Source: Terriglobia bacterium (GTDB lineage Bacteria > Acidobacteriota > Terriglobia > JAJPHL01). From it: a stretch of 64,000 bases of DNA. The stretch spans positions 1-64,000 of the forward strand of contig JAJPHL010000066.1 in the NCBI GenBank assembly GCA_021325275.1, in the 5' to 3' direction. Within the stretch, counting starts at the first letter, position 1, and every line of letters begins with the position of its first letter. Below the pieces are notes generated by a model. The model had not been told where the DNA came from and made no database searches. It worked only from the letters and a program-made list of their open reading frames with translations. Position numbers and translations under genes: made by a program. Below are positions 18,401-27,632 of this stretch, piece by piece.

Positions 18401-18428
18401 CTTCTTTTCAATTGGACAAACATTTTAA
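15426..18428 (+). CDS. Omp85-family outer-membrane assembly protein, TamA/BamA-like
   Basis: Start GTG 15426 is chosen because GAGGGG lies just upstream and the frame then opens with a clean signal peptide ending in PAFA before QNSHYEG. Product about 1000 residues. The N-terminal two thirds contain several POTRA-like repeats (for example IQGATKFPQDELRDRMFLRA). The last 400 or so form the Omp85 beta-barrel, ending HFQFFFSIGQTF with the C-terminal Phe expected of a beta-signal. GGNAEFFNNVELRFPL resembles the conserved barrel motif. It inserts or exports proteins at the outer membrane. The immediate downstream SurA-N and TamB genes suggest a TamA-like role in a TamAB complex. It is longer than E. 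coli TamA (577 aa) because of extra POTRA domains. Confidence 0.92.
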   Translation: MTQRIAAGLVLAMAWFCPAFAQNSHYEGQIVRKIRYDPAAQPLAQADLDRVQQLHTGDALHRSEVAAAIDAMFATGRYTDIQVDASETPARDGVVVTFHTQRAGFVGHVGVEGKITAPPDLATIVNTTNLDLGTPFRPEALDGIQKDLEQLFRANGLYGANVHLETHEDPATQGVDLTIVVKPGKRARYEEPVIEGDTKLSESAIFKATGWRWPIIHRWREVSAQLTQKGVDGVERKLESQDRLSETTTLKSLDYDSETRRVQPTLQIDAGPKIEVKTTEAKVSKRLLKRYVPIYLEGSVDRDLEVEGARNLRDHFQSKGYSDVDVSFRELPAENDERTIEYAIARGPKLRLTHLEIQGATKFPQDELRDRMFLRASSFRYRGGRYSEGFLKRDEENIASYYRDHGYRDVTVKSTSERGYKGKSGDLALTIHIAEGALWTVENLDIAGLDSAIQDHVQAELKSTAGKPYSDLRVAQDRAAILNACHDQGFLHAVFNYGAAPAGEHRVNLHYVVTMGHQEFVRAVVVTGLRHAKPKLATQDIQLNAGDPISLPKIRDSQHDLYGRGIFANVNTAIQNHDGDERQKNVLFDFTESHRYSLTVGVGAEIARLGATAANINAPQQNTGFTPLVEANLSRLDCFGLAQTATVSTRLSTLEQRGSLTYEIPRAFEVTNGILTISTLYDVNRDVLTFASRREEASLQWQQKFSSKSRLQGRFAFRRVSTTDVVIPSLLVPQLLQPVRIGIVSGTYFQDHRDNPSDPHSGFYNTVDAGIANGIFGSQRNFGRILGRNSTYHRLSKNLILARQTTIGLIKPFHTPTNFTESEAIPLPERFFGGGSLSDRAFPENQAGPRDIGTPAGPGATATDPTGFPLGGNAEFFNNVELRFPLIGDNIGGVLFWDAGNVYDTISDISFRFHQRNPRDFDYMVHSVGFGLRYRTPVGPIRADFAYSINPPRYVGFSGTLQQLLACNPNLPSSALPSVCMPSMQGVSHFQFFFSIGQTF

Positions 18429-18432
18429 GCTC

Positions 18433-18993
18433 ATGGCGACGCGCCCCCAACTCGTGATCTTTTTTCTGGCCGCCGCCACTGTGTGTTTCAGCGCCGCGGC
18501 GGAAATCATCGACCGCGTCGCGGTGGTGGTGGGCCAAGACGTCATCAAGTGGAGCGACATCGACCGCGACATTCGCGTCACCGATTTCCTGAACGAAGCG
18601 GCGCTCGATTTCGGCGCGAGCGCGCGCAAGCAATCCGCCAGCCGCCTGATCGACCAAGCGCTGATTCGCCAGCAGATTCGCTCGGGTGAGTATCCACCGG
18701 CGTCGCTCGACGATGCCGGACGCCTGCTGGCGTCGCTGCGGAGCGATCGCTTCCATAGCGACGCCGCGTACCATGCGGCTCTCTCACGTTATGGGATCAC
18801 AGAAGAGGAATTGCGCGACGCCCTGCTCTGGCAACTCACGGTTTTGCGTTTCATCGAGGCGCGCTTTCATCCCGAAACGCCGGCGAGCGATGGAAATCAG
18901 CGGAACACACAGGTCGACGAAATGCTGAACGACTGGCTGCAACAAAGCCGGAAGGATGCGCGCATCGTGTATCCGGACAAGTCACTCCAATGA
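18433..18993 (+). CDS. SurA N-terminal-domain periplasmic chaperone-like protein
   Basis: A 186-residue product from ATG 18433, 4 nt after the Omp85 stop. It has a signal peptide (LVIFFLAAATVCFSAAA) followed by the SurA-N pattern EIIDRVAVVVGQDVIKWSDI and a helical body (ASRLIDQALIRQQI, YGITEEELRDALLWQL). The parvulin peptidyl-prolyl isomerase domain of full SurA is missing, so it would act as a chaperone only. Its position between TamA-like and TamB genes suggests it hands outer-membrane substrates to this assembly module. Its stop overlaps the TamB start (ATGA). Confidence 0.82.
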   Translation: MATRPQLVIFFLAAATVCFSAAAEIIDRVAVVVGQDVIKWSDIDRDIRVTDFLNEAALDFGASARKQSASRLIDQALIRQQIRSGEYPPASLDDAGRLLASLRSDRFHSDAAYHAALSRYGITEEELRDALLWQLTVLRFIEARFHPETPASDGNQRNTQVDEMLNDWLQQSRKDARIVYPDKSLQ

Positions 18994-21900
18994 AAACCGC
19001 ACTCAAAATCATCGCTCTTGTGGCGGCGCTGGCGATCGCCGCCGTCATCGCCGCGTATTTCGCCGTGCGCACGCCGTGGTTTCAGGATTACGGGCGAGCC
19101 AAAGTCATCACAGGAATTGAAAAGTCCACGGGCGGGCGTGTCGATCTGCACGGCTTGCAACTCGACTTGGCGACGCTGACCATCCGTCTCGATGGCTTGA
19201 CGATTCATGGGACCGAACCGTCCGGCCAGCCGCCGTTATTGTGGATTCGTTCGGGCGTCGCGCGATTGCAATGGTCGACGGGCGGCATGTTCGGCGGTGT
19301 TCTCGACTTGAAGTCGCTGCGCGTGGAAGATCCTGAAGTCAACGTGATAGTTTTTCCCGACGGCCACAACAATATCCCCACGCCCGCGAATCCTACGGCG
19401 CCATCGACATCGCCGAAGACGATTCTCAATCTGGTGTCTCACGACATCGATATTCGCGACGGAAAGCTGCAACTCGTCGAGCAACAAATGTCTTTCAGCA
19501 TTCACGGACAGAACCTGCGCGCGGCCGTCGCATACAATCCGCAAGCGAGACGCTACGACGGCGAGATTTCCCTCGATCCCATTTCCGTGAACTCCGCACA
19601 CCGCCTCCCGGTGCGTGCCAGGATCGCGATTCCGCTGACACTGGGAAAGAACGGCGCGCAAATCTCCAATGCGCGGATCGAAACACCCTCGTCCCTGGCG
19701 ATCGTAAACGCGCGCCTGGAGAGCGTCAGCCCGCCGGCGATCACAGGCGGTTTCAGCGTTCATTTGTCACTCGAGGAAATGCAGCGCGCTTTCGATGTGG
19801 GCGTTCATCCCGGGAAGAACACACCGCAGTTTCTCGATGCGGCGGCGGGAATTCAGATGAACGGTGGCGAGATTCAAGTGCAGAACTCGCGCCTTACGCT
19901 GGGCGATAGTTTTCTGAACGTCGACAAGATCGTCGTTGGAACCGTCGAGCACGGCCCCGCAGACATTCATGGCCGCCTGGCGCTCGCCGAATTGGCCCGG
20001 CTCTTGCGCATTCCCGACGATCCGCGCGGCGTGCTCACACTTGCCGGCAACGTGACATTTCAGAGTGCTGACGATTACGTGATCACGGGCGACGCCGAGT
20101 CGAGCGACTTATCGTTTCAACCGGGCGATTCGCGCGTGGCGGTCTCCCACATCCACGTTCCCGTGCGGATCGATCCACAAACGATCGAGGCGAAAGGCCT
20201 GCGTGTCGCGATGCTCGGCGGCGAAGCCGACTTCGACGCGCGATTGGAGCACTTCGCCAAACTCTCGCTCTCGGGAAAACTGCGCGGCTTCCGCGTACAA
20301 ACGGTGGCGGCGCAACTTCTCGGCAAGCGCACCGGCTACGACGGCACGGTCGGCGGCACTTTCGAAGCACATGGAAACGTGAAGTCCACAACTCCGGACG
20401 CGTTGCGCGCGCAACTGCACTTGGGCGTCGCGCCCACCGGCGACGGAATCCCGCTGCGCGGCGAAATGAACGCCGGCGTGCGCGGGCCGTTCGCGGCTCC
20501 GCAAGTCACCGGCAACGTGAGTCTCGCGAGCTTGGCGATCGGCGGGCGATCATTCGATCGCGTGGGCGCGGACTTCGAGCTTTCGCCGTCGCACGCTGAA
20601 ATTCGAAACGGCGTGATCACCGGAAAATCGGTGGAAGCGCGTTTCTCCGCGTCAGCGAACCTTCACCACTGGAGTCCCGCGCCGAGCGACGCGATCGCCG
20701 CAACGGCCACGATTCCGCGCGCCGATCTGGCCGACGTTCTGGCGTTGGCCGATGAAACGCAAGTTCCGGCGCGCGGCGTTCTGGCCGCCGAATTGTACAT
20801 CACCGGCACGTACGGCAATCCGCTGGGCAATGCGCAGTTCACCGTGTCGAAGGGCGTCATCGACGGCCAACCCTTCGACCAACTCGCGGCGGCGGCTACG
20901 CTCACCGATCAGCTCGTCACGCTGAAGTCTGCTCACGCGACCCTGGGCGCCGCGGCGATCGACGCGCAGGGATCGTTTTCTCACCCACGGGACTCTTTCA
21001 CGACGGGCCGCTTGCAATTACATTCCGCCAGCAACGAGATTGCTCTGAAACAAATCAAGGCGCTGGAAGACCGCCGCGCGAATCTTGATGGCACGGCCGT
21101 GCTGCGCGGCGACATTGCAGCGGACGTGCGCCAGTCGAACGGAGAAACCGAATTCAGCGTCACCAACGCTAGTGCCGATGTGCGGGCCAACGACATCCAC
21201 GACCAGACCGAGCACTACGGAAACATTACCGCGACCGCTCGCACGTCTGGATCGCAACCGGGATCGCAACTCGTTACCACCATCGACTCGGACTTTGCGA
21301 AGTCGCGAATCCACATGACCGCGCAAACTCAATTGACTCGTGAGTATCCGACCACATGGCAGGCGTCGGTGGAAAACTTGCCCATCCAGGACGCCGCGCG
21401 GCTCGCCGGCTGGGATCAGCACGACCAGGGTCTGCTCTCGGCCACCGCGCACGCCAGCGGAACACTGCGCAATCCCTCGGGCGAAGCGAATTTCCGCATC
21501 ACGCATGCCGTGATCTCCGATGAAGCGATCGACAGCATGACCGGCTCCGCGCAATACACGCATGACACCGTTACGCTTTCCTCGCTCGACGTTTCCGCTC
21601 CCGCGGGACGGATTCAGGCCCACGGCTCGGTGACGCATAACGGATTCGATTTCGACAACGAGCGCGCCGAAATGCATATCGAGACTGCCGGCCTCGATTT
21701 ACGCCGCGTGGAAAATATCACCCGGCGCGAGCCCGGCGTTGCCGGATCGTTACATGCCACCGCGGACATGGCGGTGGCGCTGCGCCGCGAGCCAGGAAAG
21801 CTGGAAGTCCGGCCATCGCGCGCCGAATTCGACGGCGGCATTTCCGCTCTTCAAGCGAACAACCATCCATTGGGAAATCTGACGGTTGCGGGACACACCG

Positions 21901-23654
21901 CCGGCACGGCGCTGACAATGAAAGTGGATTCCGACTTGGGCAAGAGCGCGATTCACGGTAACGGCCGCGTAAATCTCTCCGGCGATTATCAAACCGATGC
22001 GACGCTCACATTCGACAACGTCACCTACTCCGGTTTCAAGGACTTTTTCGGCGGCGACACGCTATTCGCGCGCGACTTCGACGCGTTAGCGGAGGGACGG
22101 GTACATGTGTCCGGTCCGGCACTGGAGCCGGAAAAGATGACGGGTGAGTTCACGCTGAATCGCGCGCAAGTCATGACCAACCGCGTGGCGCGGGGATCGC
22201 AAAACGTTAGCCGAAGTCCCGTGCTGCAAAATGACGGACCCATCGTCGCCAAGCTCGACCATTCCGTGCTGCGCATCGAACGCGCGCACATCACCGGCCG
22301 CTTCACCGATCTCGCGGCGTCGGGGACCGTGGCGCTCAATCAACCGCGCACGCTGAACCTCACGCTGCAAGGCACCGCCGACCTGAAACCGGTCAACGAT
22401 ATTTATCCCGACCTCTACGCGGGCGGCGTCATCACGCTCGACTCAACGGTGCGCGGCGCGCCGGACTCGCCCAACATCCAAGGAAAAATCGATTTGAAGA
22501 ATGTTTCGCTCAGCATCCCGGATCAATCCAATGGGATCGACTACGCCAACGGAGAAATCGTGCTGAGTGGCCATAGTGCGAGCATTCAGTCGCTCACCGC
22601 TGGATCGGGCGGGGGAAAAGTCACCGTGACCGGCTCGGCGAGTTACGTCAACGGGTCGCTTCAGCCGGATTTCAAGGCCGCGATCAGTCACGTGCGAGTT
22701 CGTTACAGCGGCGCGTCGCTGACCGGCAGCGGGTCGGTGCAACTGACCGGAACCGCGGCGCGCAGCGCCATCACCGGCAACATTTCCATCGAGAAGGTGG
22801 CCTACAATTCGCAGAGCGACGTGGGATCGATTCTCGCGCAGGCATTTGGTTCGACGCCCAAGGAAATCACCGAGCCTACGACGGCGGAGGGATTTCTCGG
22901 CAATTGCCATCTCAATGTCGGTATCAAGACGCAATCCGACACGCGCTATCGCACCTCGCTGGCGCAGGACTTGGCGGGAACCGCCGCGGTCACGCTGCGA
23001 GGCACGCTCTTACAACCGGGAATGACGGGCCGCGCCAACATTATCAGCGGAAGCATGGTCTTTTTCGGTCACACCTACACGGTGAACCGCGGCTCGGTTT
23101 CTTTCTATCGCACCGATCGAATTGAGCCGGAGCTCGACCTTCAGTTGCAAACCGTAGCCGACAGCGTGAAGGTCACGGTCGGTTTCTCTGGTCCCATCGA
23201 CAATTTGAAAATGTCCTACAGCTCCGATCCGCCGCTGCAGTTTTCCGACCTCACGGCGCTCTTGACCACGAACGCGACGCCAAACGACGCCACCATCGCC
23301 GCGCACACGCCCCAGGCTCCCGCGCAAACCACGGCGCAAATGGGCGAATCGGCGGTGCTCGGCCAGGCCATCGCGAATCCCGCAGCCAGCCGCTTACAGC
23401 GAGTCTTCGGCGTCACGCAATTCAAGGTGGATCCGTCGTTCACCAACGGCAGCACGCTGCCTTCGGCGCGCGTCACGTTTCAACAGCAAATCAACGGCGC
23501 GATCACTTTCACCTACACGGAAGATCTTTCGCAGGCGAACTCGGAGCTGGTGCGCGTAGAGTGGGCCATCAATCCGCGTTTCTCGGCGGTCGCTACGCGC
23601 GATGAATACGGGATCTTCGGCGTAAATTTCGTTTACAAAAAGCAATTTCGCTAA
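18990..23654 (+). CDS. tamB: TamB/DUF490 translocation and assembly module protein
   Basis: A 1554-residue protein with an N-terminal membrane anchor (IIALVAALAIAAVIAAYFAV), an AsmA-like start (VDLHGLQLDLATLTIRLDGL) and a very long beta-rich periplasmic body. The C-terminal DUF490 domain covers roughly the last 380 residues (MVFFGHTYTVNRGSVSFY, NPRFSAVATRDEYGIFGVNF). TamB spans the periplasm as a hydrophobic-groove protein and works with TamA in outer-membrane protein insertion or lipid transport. ATGA overlap with the SurA-N-like gene and the Omp85 gene upstream give a complete module. Length is slightly above the E. coli protein (1259 aa). Confidence 0.93.
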   Translation: MKTALKIIALVAALAIAAVIAAYFAVRTPWFQDYGRAKVITGIEKSTGGRVDLHGLQLDLATLTIRLDGLTIHGTEPSGQPPLLWIRSGVARLQWSTGGMFGGVLDLKSLRVEDPEVNVIVFPDGHNNIPTPANPTAPSTSPKTILNLVSHDIDIRDGKLQLVEQQMSFSIHGQNLRAAVAYNPQARRYDGEISLDPISVNSAHRLPVRARIAIPLTLGKNGAQISNARIETPSSLAIVNARLESVSPPAITGGFSVHLSLEEMQRAFDVGVHPGKNTPQFLDAAAGIQMNGGEIQVQNSRLTLGDSFLNVDKIVVGTVEHGPADIHGRLALAELARLLRIPDDPRGVLTLAGNVTFQSADDYVITGDAESSDLSFQPGDSRVAVSHIHVPVRIDPQTIEAKGLRVAMLGGEADFDARLEHFAKLSLSGKLRGFRVQTVAAQLLGKRTGYDGTVGGTFEAHGNVKSTTPDALRAQLHLGVAPTGDGIPLRGEMNAGVRGPFAAPQVTGNVSLASLAIGGRSFDRVGADFELSPSHAEIRNGVITGKSVEARFSASANLHHWSPAPSDAIAATATIPRADLADVLALADETQVPARGVLAAELYITGTYGNPLGNAQFTVSKGVIDGQPFDQLAAAATLTDQLVTLKSAHATLGAAAIDAQGSFSHPRDSFTTGRLQLHSASNEIALKQIKALEDRRANLDGTAVLRGDIAADVRQSNGETEFSVTNASADVRANDIHDQTEHYGNITATARTSGSQPGSQLVTTIDSDFAKSRIHMTAQTQLTREYPTTWQASVENLPIQDAARLAGWDQHDQGLLSATAHASGTLRNPSGEANFRITHAVISDEAIDSMTGSAQYTHDTVTLSSLDVSAPAGRIQAHGSVTHNGFDFDNERAEMHIETAGLDLRRVENITRREPGVAGSLHATADMAVALRREPGKLEVRPSRAEFDGGISALQANNHPLGNLTVAGHTAGTALTMKVDSDLGKSAIHGNGRVNLSGDYQTDATLTFDNVTYSGFKDFFGGDTLFARDFDALAEGRVHVSGPALEPEKMTGEFTLNRAQVMTNRVARGSQNVSRSPVLQNDGPIVAKLDHSVLRIERAHITGRFTDLAASGTVALNQPRTLNLTLQGTADLKPVNDIYPDLYAGGVITLDSTVRGAPDSPNIQGKIDLKNVSLSIPDQSNGIDYANGEIVLSGHSASIQSLTAGSGGGKVTVTGSASYVNGSLQPDFKAAISHVRVRYSGASLTGSGSVQLTGTAARSAITGNISIEKVAYNSQSDVGSILAQAFGSTPKEITEPTTAEGFLGNCHLNVGIKTQSDTRYRTSLAQDLAGTAAVTLRGTLLQPGMTGRANIISGSMVFFGHTYTVNRGSVSFYRTDRIEPELDLQLQTVADSVKVTVGFSGPIDNLKMSYSSDPPLQFSDLTALLTTNATPNDATIAAHTPQAPAQTTAQMGESAVLGQAIANPAASRLQRVFGVTQFKVDPSFTNGSTLPSARVTFQQQINGAITFTYTEDLSQANSELVRVEWAINPRFSAVATRDEYGIFGVNFVYKKQFR

Positions 23655-23765
23655 ACCGAGCGATCAGGAGCTTGCCTCCCCCGGTTGGCCTCAGCCAATA
23701 AGGGTCTTGACTCGATTCCCGTTCTGGCGTTAGAAAAAATAGGAAACCCTTTTTCGGAGCGCGCC

Positions 23766-23945
23766 ATGACTCTAGGAGTACCCGAGAGCCTGCCACTCTC
23801 TCTGACGGAGTACGACTGCCCGAATTGCAAGAAAGTTTATTGCCGAGCGTTTGACGGCAAGGAAGTCCATTGCCGCGCTTGCGGCGCTACTCTCGTGCCC
23901 AGGGATTCTCCCCAACTGAGCAAGAAGAAATCCGCCGGATCATAG
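23766..23945 (+). CDS. Small zinc-ribbon protein
   Basis: A 59-residue protein with two CxxC-type knuckles, CPNCKKVYC and CRACG, that should bind one zinc ion. The ATG at 23766 has CGGAGC upstream; a longer frame to 23685 lacks ribosome-site support. It has no membrane segment. Small zinc ribbons of this type may bind nucleic acid or proteins; no specific role can be given. It follows tamB by about 110 bp and precedes a strong hairpin. Confidence 0.6.
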   Translation: MTLGVPESLPLSLTEYDCPNCKKVYCRAFDGKEVHCRACGATLVPRDSPQLSKKKSAGS

Positions 23946-24027
23946 GAAGGTTCACGCCAAGCTTCACCCCGGCAATGCATCAGCGAGAGGCCGCAAGGAA
24001 TCTCCTGAAGAGCGCGAAGCACGGCTA

Positions 24028-24072
24028 CTAGGGCGTGTTCACGCTATTAAACAATAGTGTGAACACGCCTAG
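24028..24072. terminator. Long near-perfect hairpin, probable bidirectional terminator
   Basis: GGCGTGTTCACGCTATT (24032-24048), loop AAAC, AATAGTGTGAACACGCC (24053-24069): a 17-bp stem with one G.U pair, flanked by further complementarity (CTAG on both sides). It lies between a plus-strand gene and the 3' end of a minus-strand gene, as expected for a shared terminator. Such a perfect stem could also be a repeat-derived element. Confidence 0.65.
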
Positions 24073-24094
24073 GCTTCCTGAGAGGCTGTCGCCT

Positions 24095-26149
24095 CTAGTG
24101 GACCGCTAGCGCTACCGCTGCCGTCGCAGTGCCCCCGACGTTCAGCGTCAACGGTTGATCGCCGGCCGAGAGTCCTACCGGCACCACGAAGTTGACCTGA
24201 AATAATCCAGCGAATCCCGGCGCCAGACCGGAGAAACTCACTTGGGCGTTGGTTCCTCCTACCGTGATCGTGGTATTCCCACTGGTATTGATCAATGTCC
24301 CGATCGGCGCCAGTTGTCCGCTGGCGATCGATCCGTTCACCGATCCCATGCCCGTGGCGTACAACGATAGGTTGTCGCCCGCCTTAGCTGGATTGCTCGC
24401 GGTGATCTGCGCGCCTGTGGTGCTCAAAATGGCGGCCCGCCCGTTCGCCATAAAGATCCCGGGATCTGTCGCGCGCAGCGAGAGCGTTGAAGGCGCGCCC
24501 GTCACGCCATTCGCAGTCACCTGCACCGTTGTGGAGGATTTTCCATTCAGCTCGAAAGGCACCTGAATGTTGATCTGGTTGCTGCCGGCAAAGAAGAGAG
24601 GCGCGGCTTGACCATCGAACGTAACGGAGACACCTCCCAAGGCCTTGGGCAAGAATCCGCCGGAAGCGGTAGCGTTCACTCCCGCCGAAGGACCGAGATT
24701 GACGCCGAACGCCGATGCAATCTCGCCCGGCGCAACCGACACCGACGCGAAACTCGCTCCGTTCACGATCCCGCCCACATTCACGGTCGGCAACGCGACG
24801 CTCACTCCAAGAGTCACCGTGATGACTTGCGACGCCGCGCCGGGCACGTTCACCGTAACGGTTCCCGTGTAAGTCCCGGCAGCTATCCCAGAGCCATTCG
24901 CGGTTATCGTCAACGTAGCCGGAGTGGTGCTCGACGTCGACGACACTGACAACCAGTTCCCGCCGGAACTGGCGCTGGCGGAAGTTGTGAAGCTCAGTTG
25001 CGCGCCGCCGCTGCTGGTTACTCCCACCGTCGTAGAAGATTGCAGCGACGTGCTGGGCGACACCGATAGCGACACGCTGTTGCTTCCCAGCGAAAGGCTG
25101 CCGCTTCCGGAAGCCTGCACGTTGAGCGTCACCGGCACCGAGACCGGCGAGTTGGAGGCCGTCGCATCCGTGATGGTGACCGTGCCGTTATAAGTACCCG
25201 CCGATAGACCACCGGCATTCGCAGTGACGGTAGCCGTGGCACTGCCCCCAACGCCAATCCCAGTGTTCATCGAAGCACTCAACCAGCCGCCACCGTTCGA
25301 TGTTGCGGCCGAAGCGCTGGCGGTGATGCTTCCGGTCCCGCTGTTGTTAACCGTCAGTGTTGTGGACACGGTTGAGCCGGTCGACGCGGATGCGTTGAAC
25401 GATACCGATCCGGGGCTTATTGTAAGCATCGGTCCGGAAGCTGACCCAGAGACGTTCAGCGTGACGTTAGCGCTGGCGGAAGCCGCGCCCGGTCCCGTAG
25501 CGGTAATCACTCCGGTGTAGGTGCCAGCCGCCAGCGAGGCATTCTGGAATGTCGCCTGCGCGTTCCAACTCATGCTCGCCGACGCGGAGGCTTGCGGCGC
25601 GCTCAAAGTGAGCCAGTTGCCGCCCGTCGTGGTCACAGTTAAGGTCGGTGCAGCAGCGGCGCCGCCTTGCGCCGTCACCGTGATGACCTGGCCGTTGGCG
25701 TTGGCGCCCACCGTGGCGTTCGCTTGAACCGACGACGGCCCGATCATATAGGAAACGCCAGGAACCAACACTTGCAGTTGAACCGATACATTGGCCGATC
25801 CCGCGCCGGTGGCTGAAATCGTAAGCTGTCCTGAGTAGTTGCCGGCCGGCAGGTTCTGACTGTTCACTTGCGCCGTGACCATCGTCGACGTGGTTCCGGC
25901 CGACATGGAAGCACTGAGCCAGTTACCGCCCGTGCTGGTCGTAGCGCTCACCGTTGGACTCACGAGCGTCGCGGAACCACTCGCTGTCGCACTGAACGAT
26001 TGTGACGCCGGATTGCTGCCCAGCGTCGCGGTGAAGGAAAGACTGGTGGCTCCGGAAATCATAGTCGCAGCACTTGATGGTGCTGCGAGAACAACGATTG
26101 CGAGGGCCAGCGAGATCAAGAACGTCTTGCGCACGTAAATTGGAATCAT
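24095..26149 (-). CDS. Secreted TIGR03437-domain protein with BACON/Ig-like repeats
   Basis: A 684-residue Ser/Thr/Gly/Ala-rich exported protein with GAGGAG 8 nt before its ATG and a signal peptide (FLISLALAIVVLAAPSSAA). Residues about 28-450 are BACON-like repeats of about 100 residues, each with a GGNWL or GGGWL motif followed by LSAGTYNGTVTI-like strands. From about residue 455 comes the TIGR03437 C-terminal domain (GGIVNGASFASVSVAPGEIA, NQINIQVPFEL, GLAPGFAGLFQVNFVVP). TIGR03437 proteins are largely confined to Solibacter-type Acidobacteria; the function is unknown, probably surface or extracellular adhesion or carbohydrate contact. Confidence 0.9.
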   Translation of the reverse strand: MIPIYVRKTFLISLALAIVVLAAPSSAATMISGATSLSFTATLGSNPASQSFSATASGSATLVSPTVSATTSTGGNWLSASMSAGTTSTMVTAQVNSQNLPAGNYSGQLTISATGAGSANVSVQLQVLVPGVSYMIGPSSVQANATVGANANGQVITVTAQGGAAAAPTLTVTTTGGNWLTLSAPQASASASMSWNAQATFQNASLAAGTYTGVITATGPGAASASANVTLNVSGSASGPMLTISPGSVSFNASASTGSTVSTTLTVNNSGTGSITASASAATSNGGGWLSASMNTGIGVGGSATATVTANAGGLSAGTYNGTVTITDATASNSPVSVPVTLNVQASGSGSLSLGSNSVSLSVSPSTSLQSSTTVGVTSSGGAQLSFTTSASASSGGNWLSVSSTSSTTPATLTITANGSGIAAGTYTGTVTVNVPGAASQVITVTLGVSVALPTVNVGGIVNGASFASVSVAPGEIASAFGVNLGPSAGVNATASGGFLPKALGGVSVTFDGQAAPLFFAGSNQINIQVPFELNGKSSTTVQVTANGVTGAPSTLSLRATDPGIFMANGRAAILSTTGAQITASNPAKAGDNLSLYATGMGSVNGSIASGQLAPIGTLINTSGNTTITVGGTNAQVSFSGLAPGFAGLFQVNFVVPVGLSAGDQPLTLNVGGTATAAVALAVH

Positions 26150-26545
26150 GGTATTCTCCTCGTCCTTTTTGGTGAGGCCATCGTGGGAAGCGCCGGCTGA
26201 CGGCGCCGTGAGACGAAGAGCGCAATTTGACGCAGAGCCGCGACCGGCGATTCGCCGCAGTGTAAGCGGCCTGCCCGGTTTCCCAAAGGTTGCCTCGTAA
26301 TCAATTTGAAAAGCACACTGTGTTCCCGGTCACCGCGCGGTTGGTGATACTTTGAGCGTAACGTCGTCTCTATGAAAATGTCACTGGCGCATTGGTCCTT
26401 AAGGCCATCGTTCAAATGAGCTTAGGAAAACTACCGAAAAATGGCTGGAAAACTCGTGGCGAGGCTAGGTGAATTCGCGCAAATCGCCGCCGATTTTGAA
26501 AGACAGAATCGCTGCTGAGTTTGACGCTCTACAGGCGCGCGATAG
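26150..26545 (-). other. About 400 bp without supported gene
   Basis: It lies between the start of the TIGR03437 gene and the stop of the metallopeptidase-like gene. Frames are short, without ribosome sites or motifs. It should carry the promoter of the TIGR03437 gene. Confidence 0.4.
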
Positions 26546-27445
26546 CTAGCGATGCGCACCCGGCGTAGGCTGACTTCTAGCATCTTGGCTCGGCTCCTGT
26601 GCTGGGCTGCCGCCTCTTCCAATGCGGTACAACTCAGCATGCCGGTCGTCAAAGCATCCGGTTGGCAGGAGTTTCACCATAAACCGCTCGATCGCCGGCT
26701 CGCCGCATGCGGCGTAGCCGACGTAGTTCTCCCAAGGTATCGGTTGCGTCCTCAGCGTGATCGCTTCCAACGCCTGGATATCGCGGCTGCTGGGCTGGCC
26801 TTCGCCGCGATCTTCGAATCCGTCTTCCACCGGCTGCTGTGATTTCAAGAATGCTCGCACTCGGGTCCAATCCTGTGCGATCACCGCCGTGCGGATCGAC
26901 GCGGGAAGAGTCGCCAAGTGCGCTTCTTCGTCCGCCGCTTCGTAGTTGTGAAATTGCGGCGTGTAGGAACGCAAATAGACGAGCGGCGGGCGCGGACCAT
27001 TCCATCGGTCGCCCAGGCGATCGAGCACTTCGTAGGAAATCGTTGTGCACAGCGTCTCGATGACCGCCGTGGTTCGCCGCGGATTCAGCATCACGTGACC
27101 TAATTCGTGGCCCATCTGATACGCAAATTGGTCGTATTGCGATCCGAGCGTGGTGATGCGAACGTGGATCGCGCGCGGCTCGGCCTCGTTGTCAAGGGAA
27201 GTCAGTGGCATCGGACCGCCGTACTCGACGACGATCGGCAACGGCAACGGCGGAGCTTCGCCGTGAAACATCTCCTGGATCACCGCCCAAACTTCGTCGG
27301 CGACAAACTGAAGTGTGCGGTGCAGCCCCGGCTCGGTCCAAGACGATTCATCCAAAACCGGAGTTTGCGCGGCAGCACTGGGTGTGTACGACAGGAAAAG
27401 CAGGAATATGCAGGCGGACGCGAGTGTACGCACAAGTCCCTCCAT
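26546..27445 (-). CDS. Exported HExxH-motif protein, putative metallopeptidase
   Basis: A 299-residue product from ATG 27445 with a signal peptide (LVRTLASACIFLLFLSYTPSAAAQ). The frame reaches 27532 but only this start gives a proper leader. The mid-region contains YQMGHELGHVMLNPRR, an HELGH zinc-site motif, followed by a Glu (IETLCTTISYEVLDRLG) at a distance that could supply the third ligand. It is probably a periplasmic or secreted zinc hydrolase; the family is not recognised and the substrate is unknown. It is divergent from the TonB-dependent receptor gene, sharing a 257-bp intergenic region. Confidence 0.7.
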   Translation of the reverse strand: MEGLVRTLASACIFLLFLSYTPSAAAQTPVLDESSWTEPGLHRTLQFVADEVWAVIQEMFHGEAPPLPLPIVVEYGGPMPLTSLDNEAEPRAIHVRITTLGSQYDQFAYQMGHELGHVMLNPRRTTAVIETLCTTISYEVLDRLGDRWNGPRPPLVYLRSYTPQFHNYEAADEEAHLATLPASIRTAVIAQDWTRVRAFLKSQQPVEDGFEDRGEGQPSSRDIQALEAITLRTQPIPWENYVGYAACGEPAIERFMVKLLPTGCFDDRHAELYRIGRGGSPAQEPSQDARSQPTPGAHR

Positions 27446-27632
27446 GCGACGAAAGGCTGTCGACGAAGGGCTTGCACTTGAAATGGTACGAAAGCTGCCA
27501 GTGAACGGTCTATTCCATTCTGACCATCGCACAAATGGACTAATTCGCGTTTTAAGAAGCGACCGTTGGGGAGCGAGATTGTCCGCCTCAGGATTGCGCC
27601 GCGTCGACTACGACCCTGCAGCGTGATTCCTC

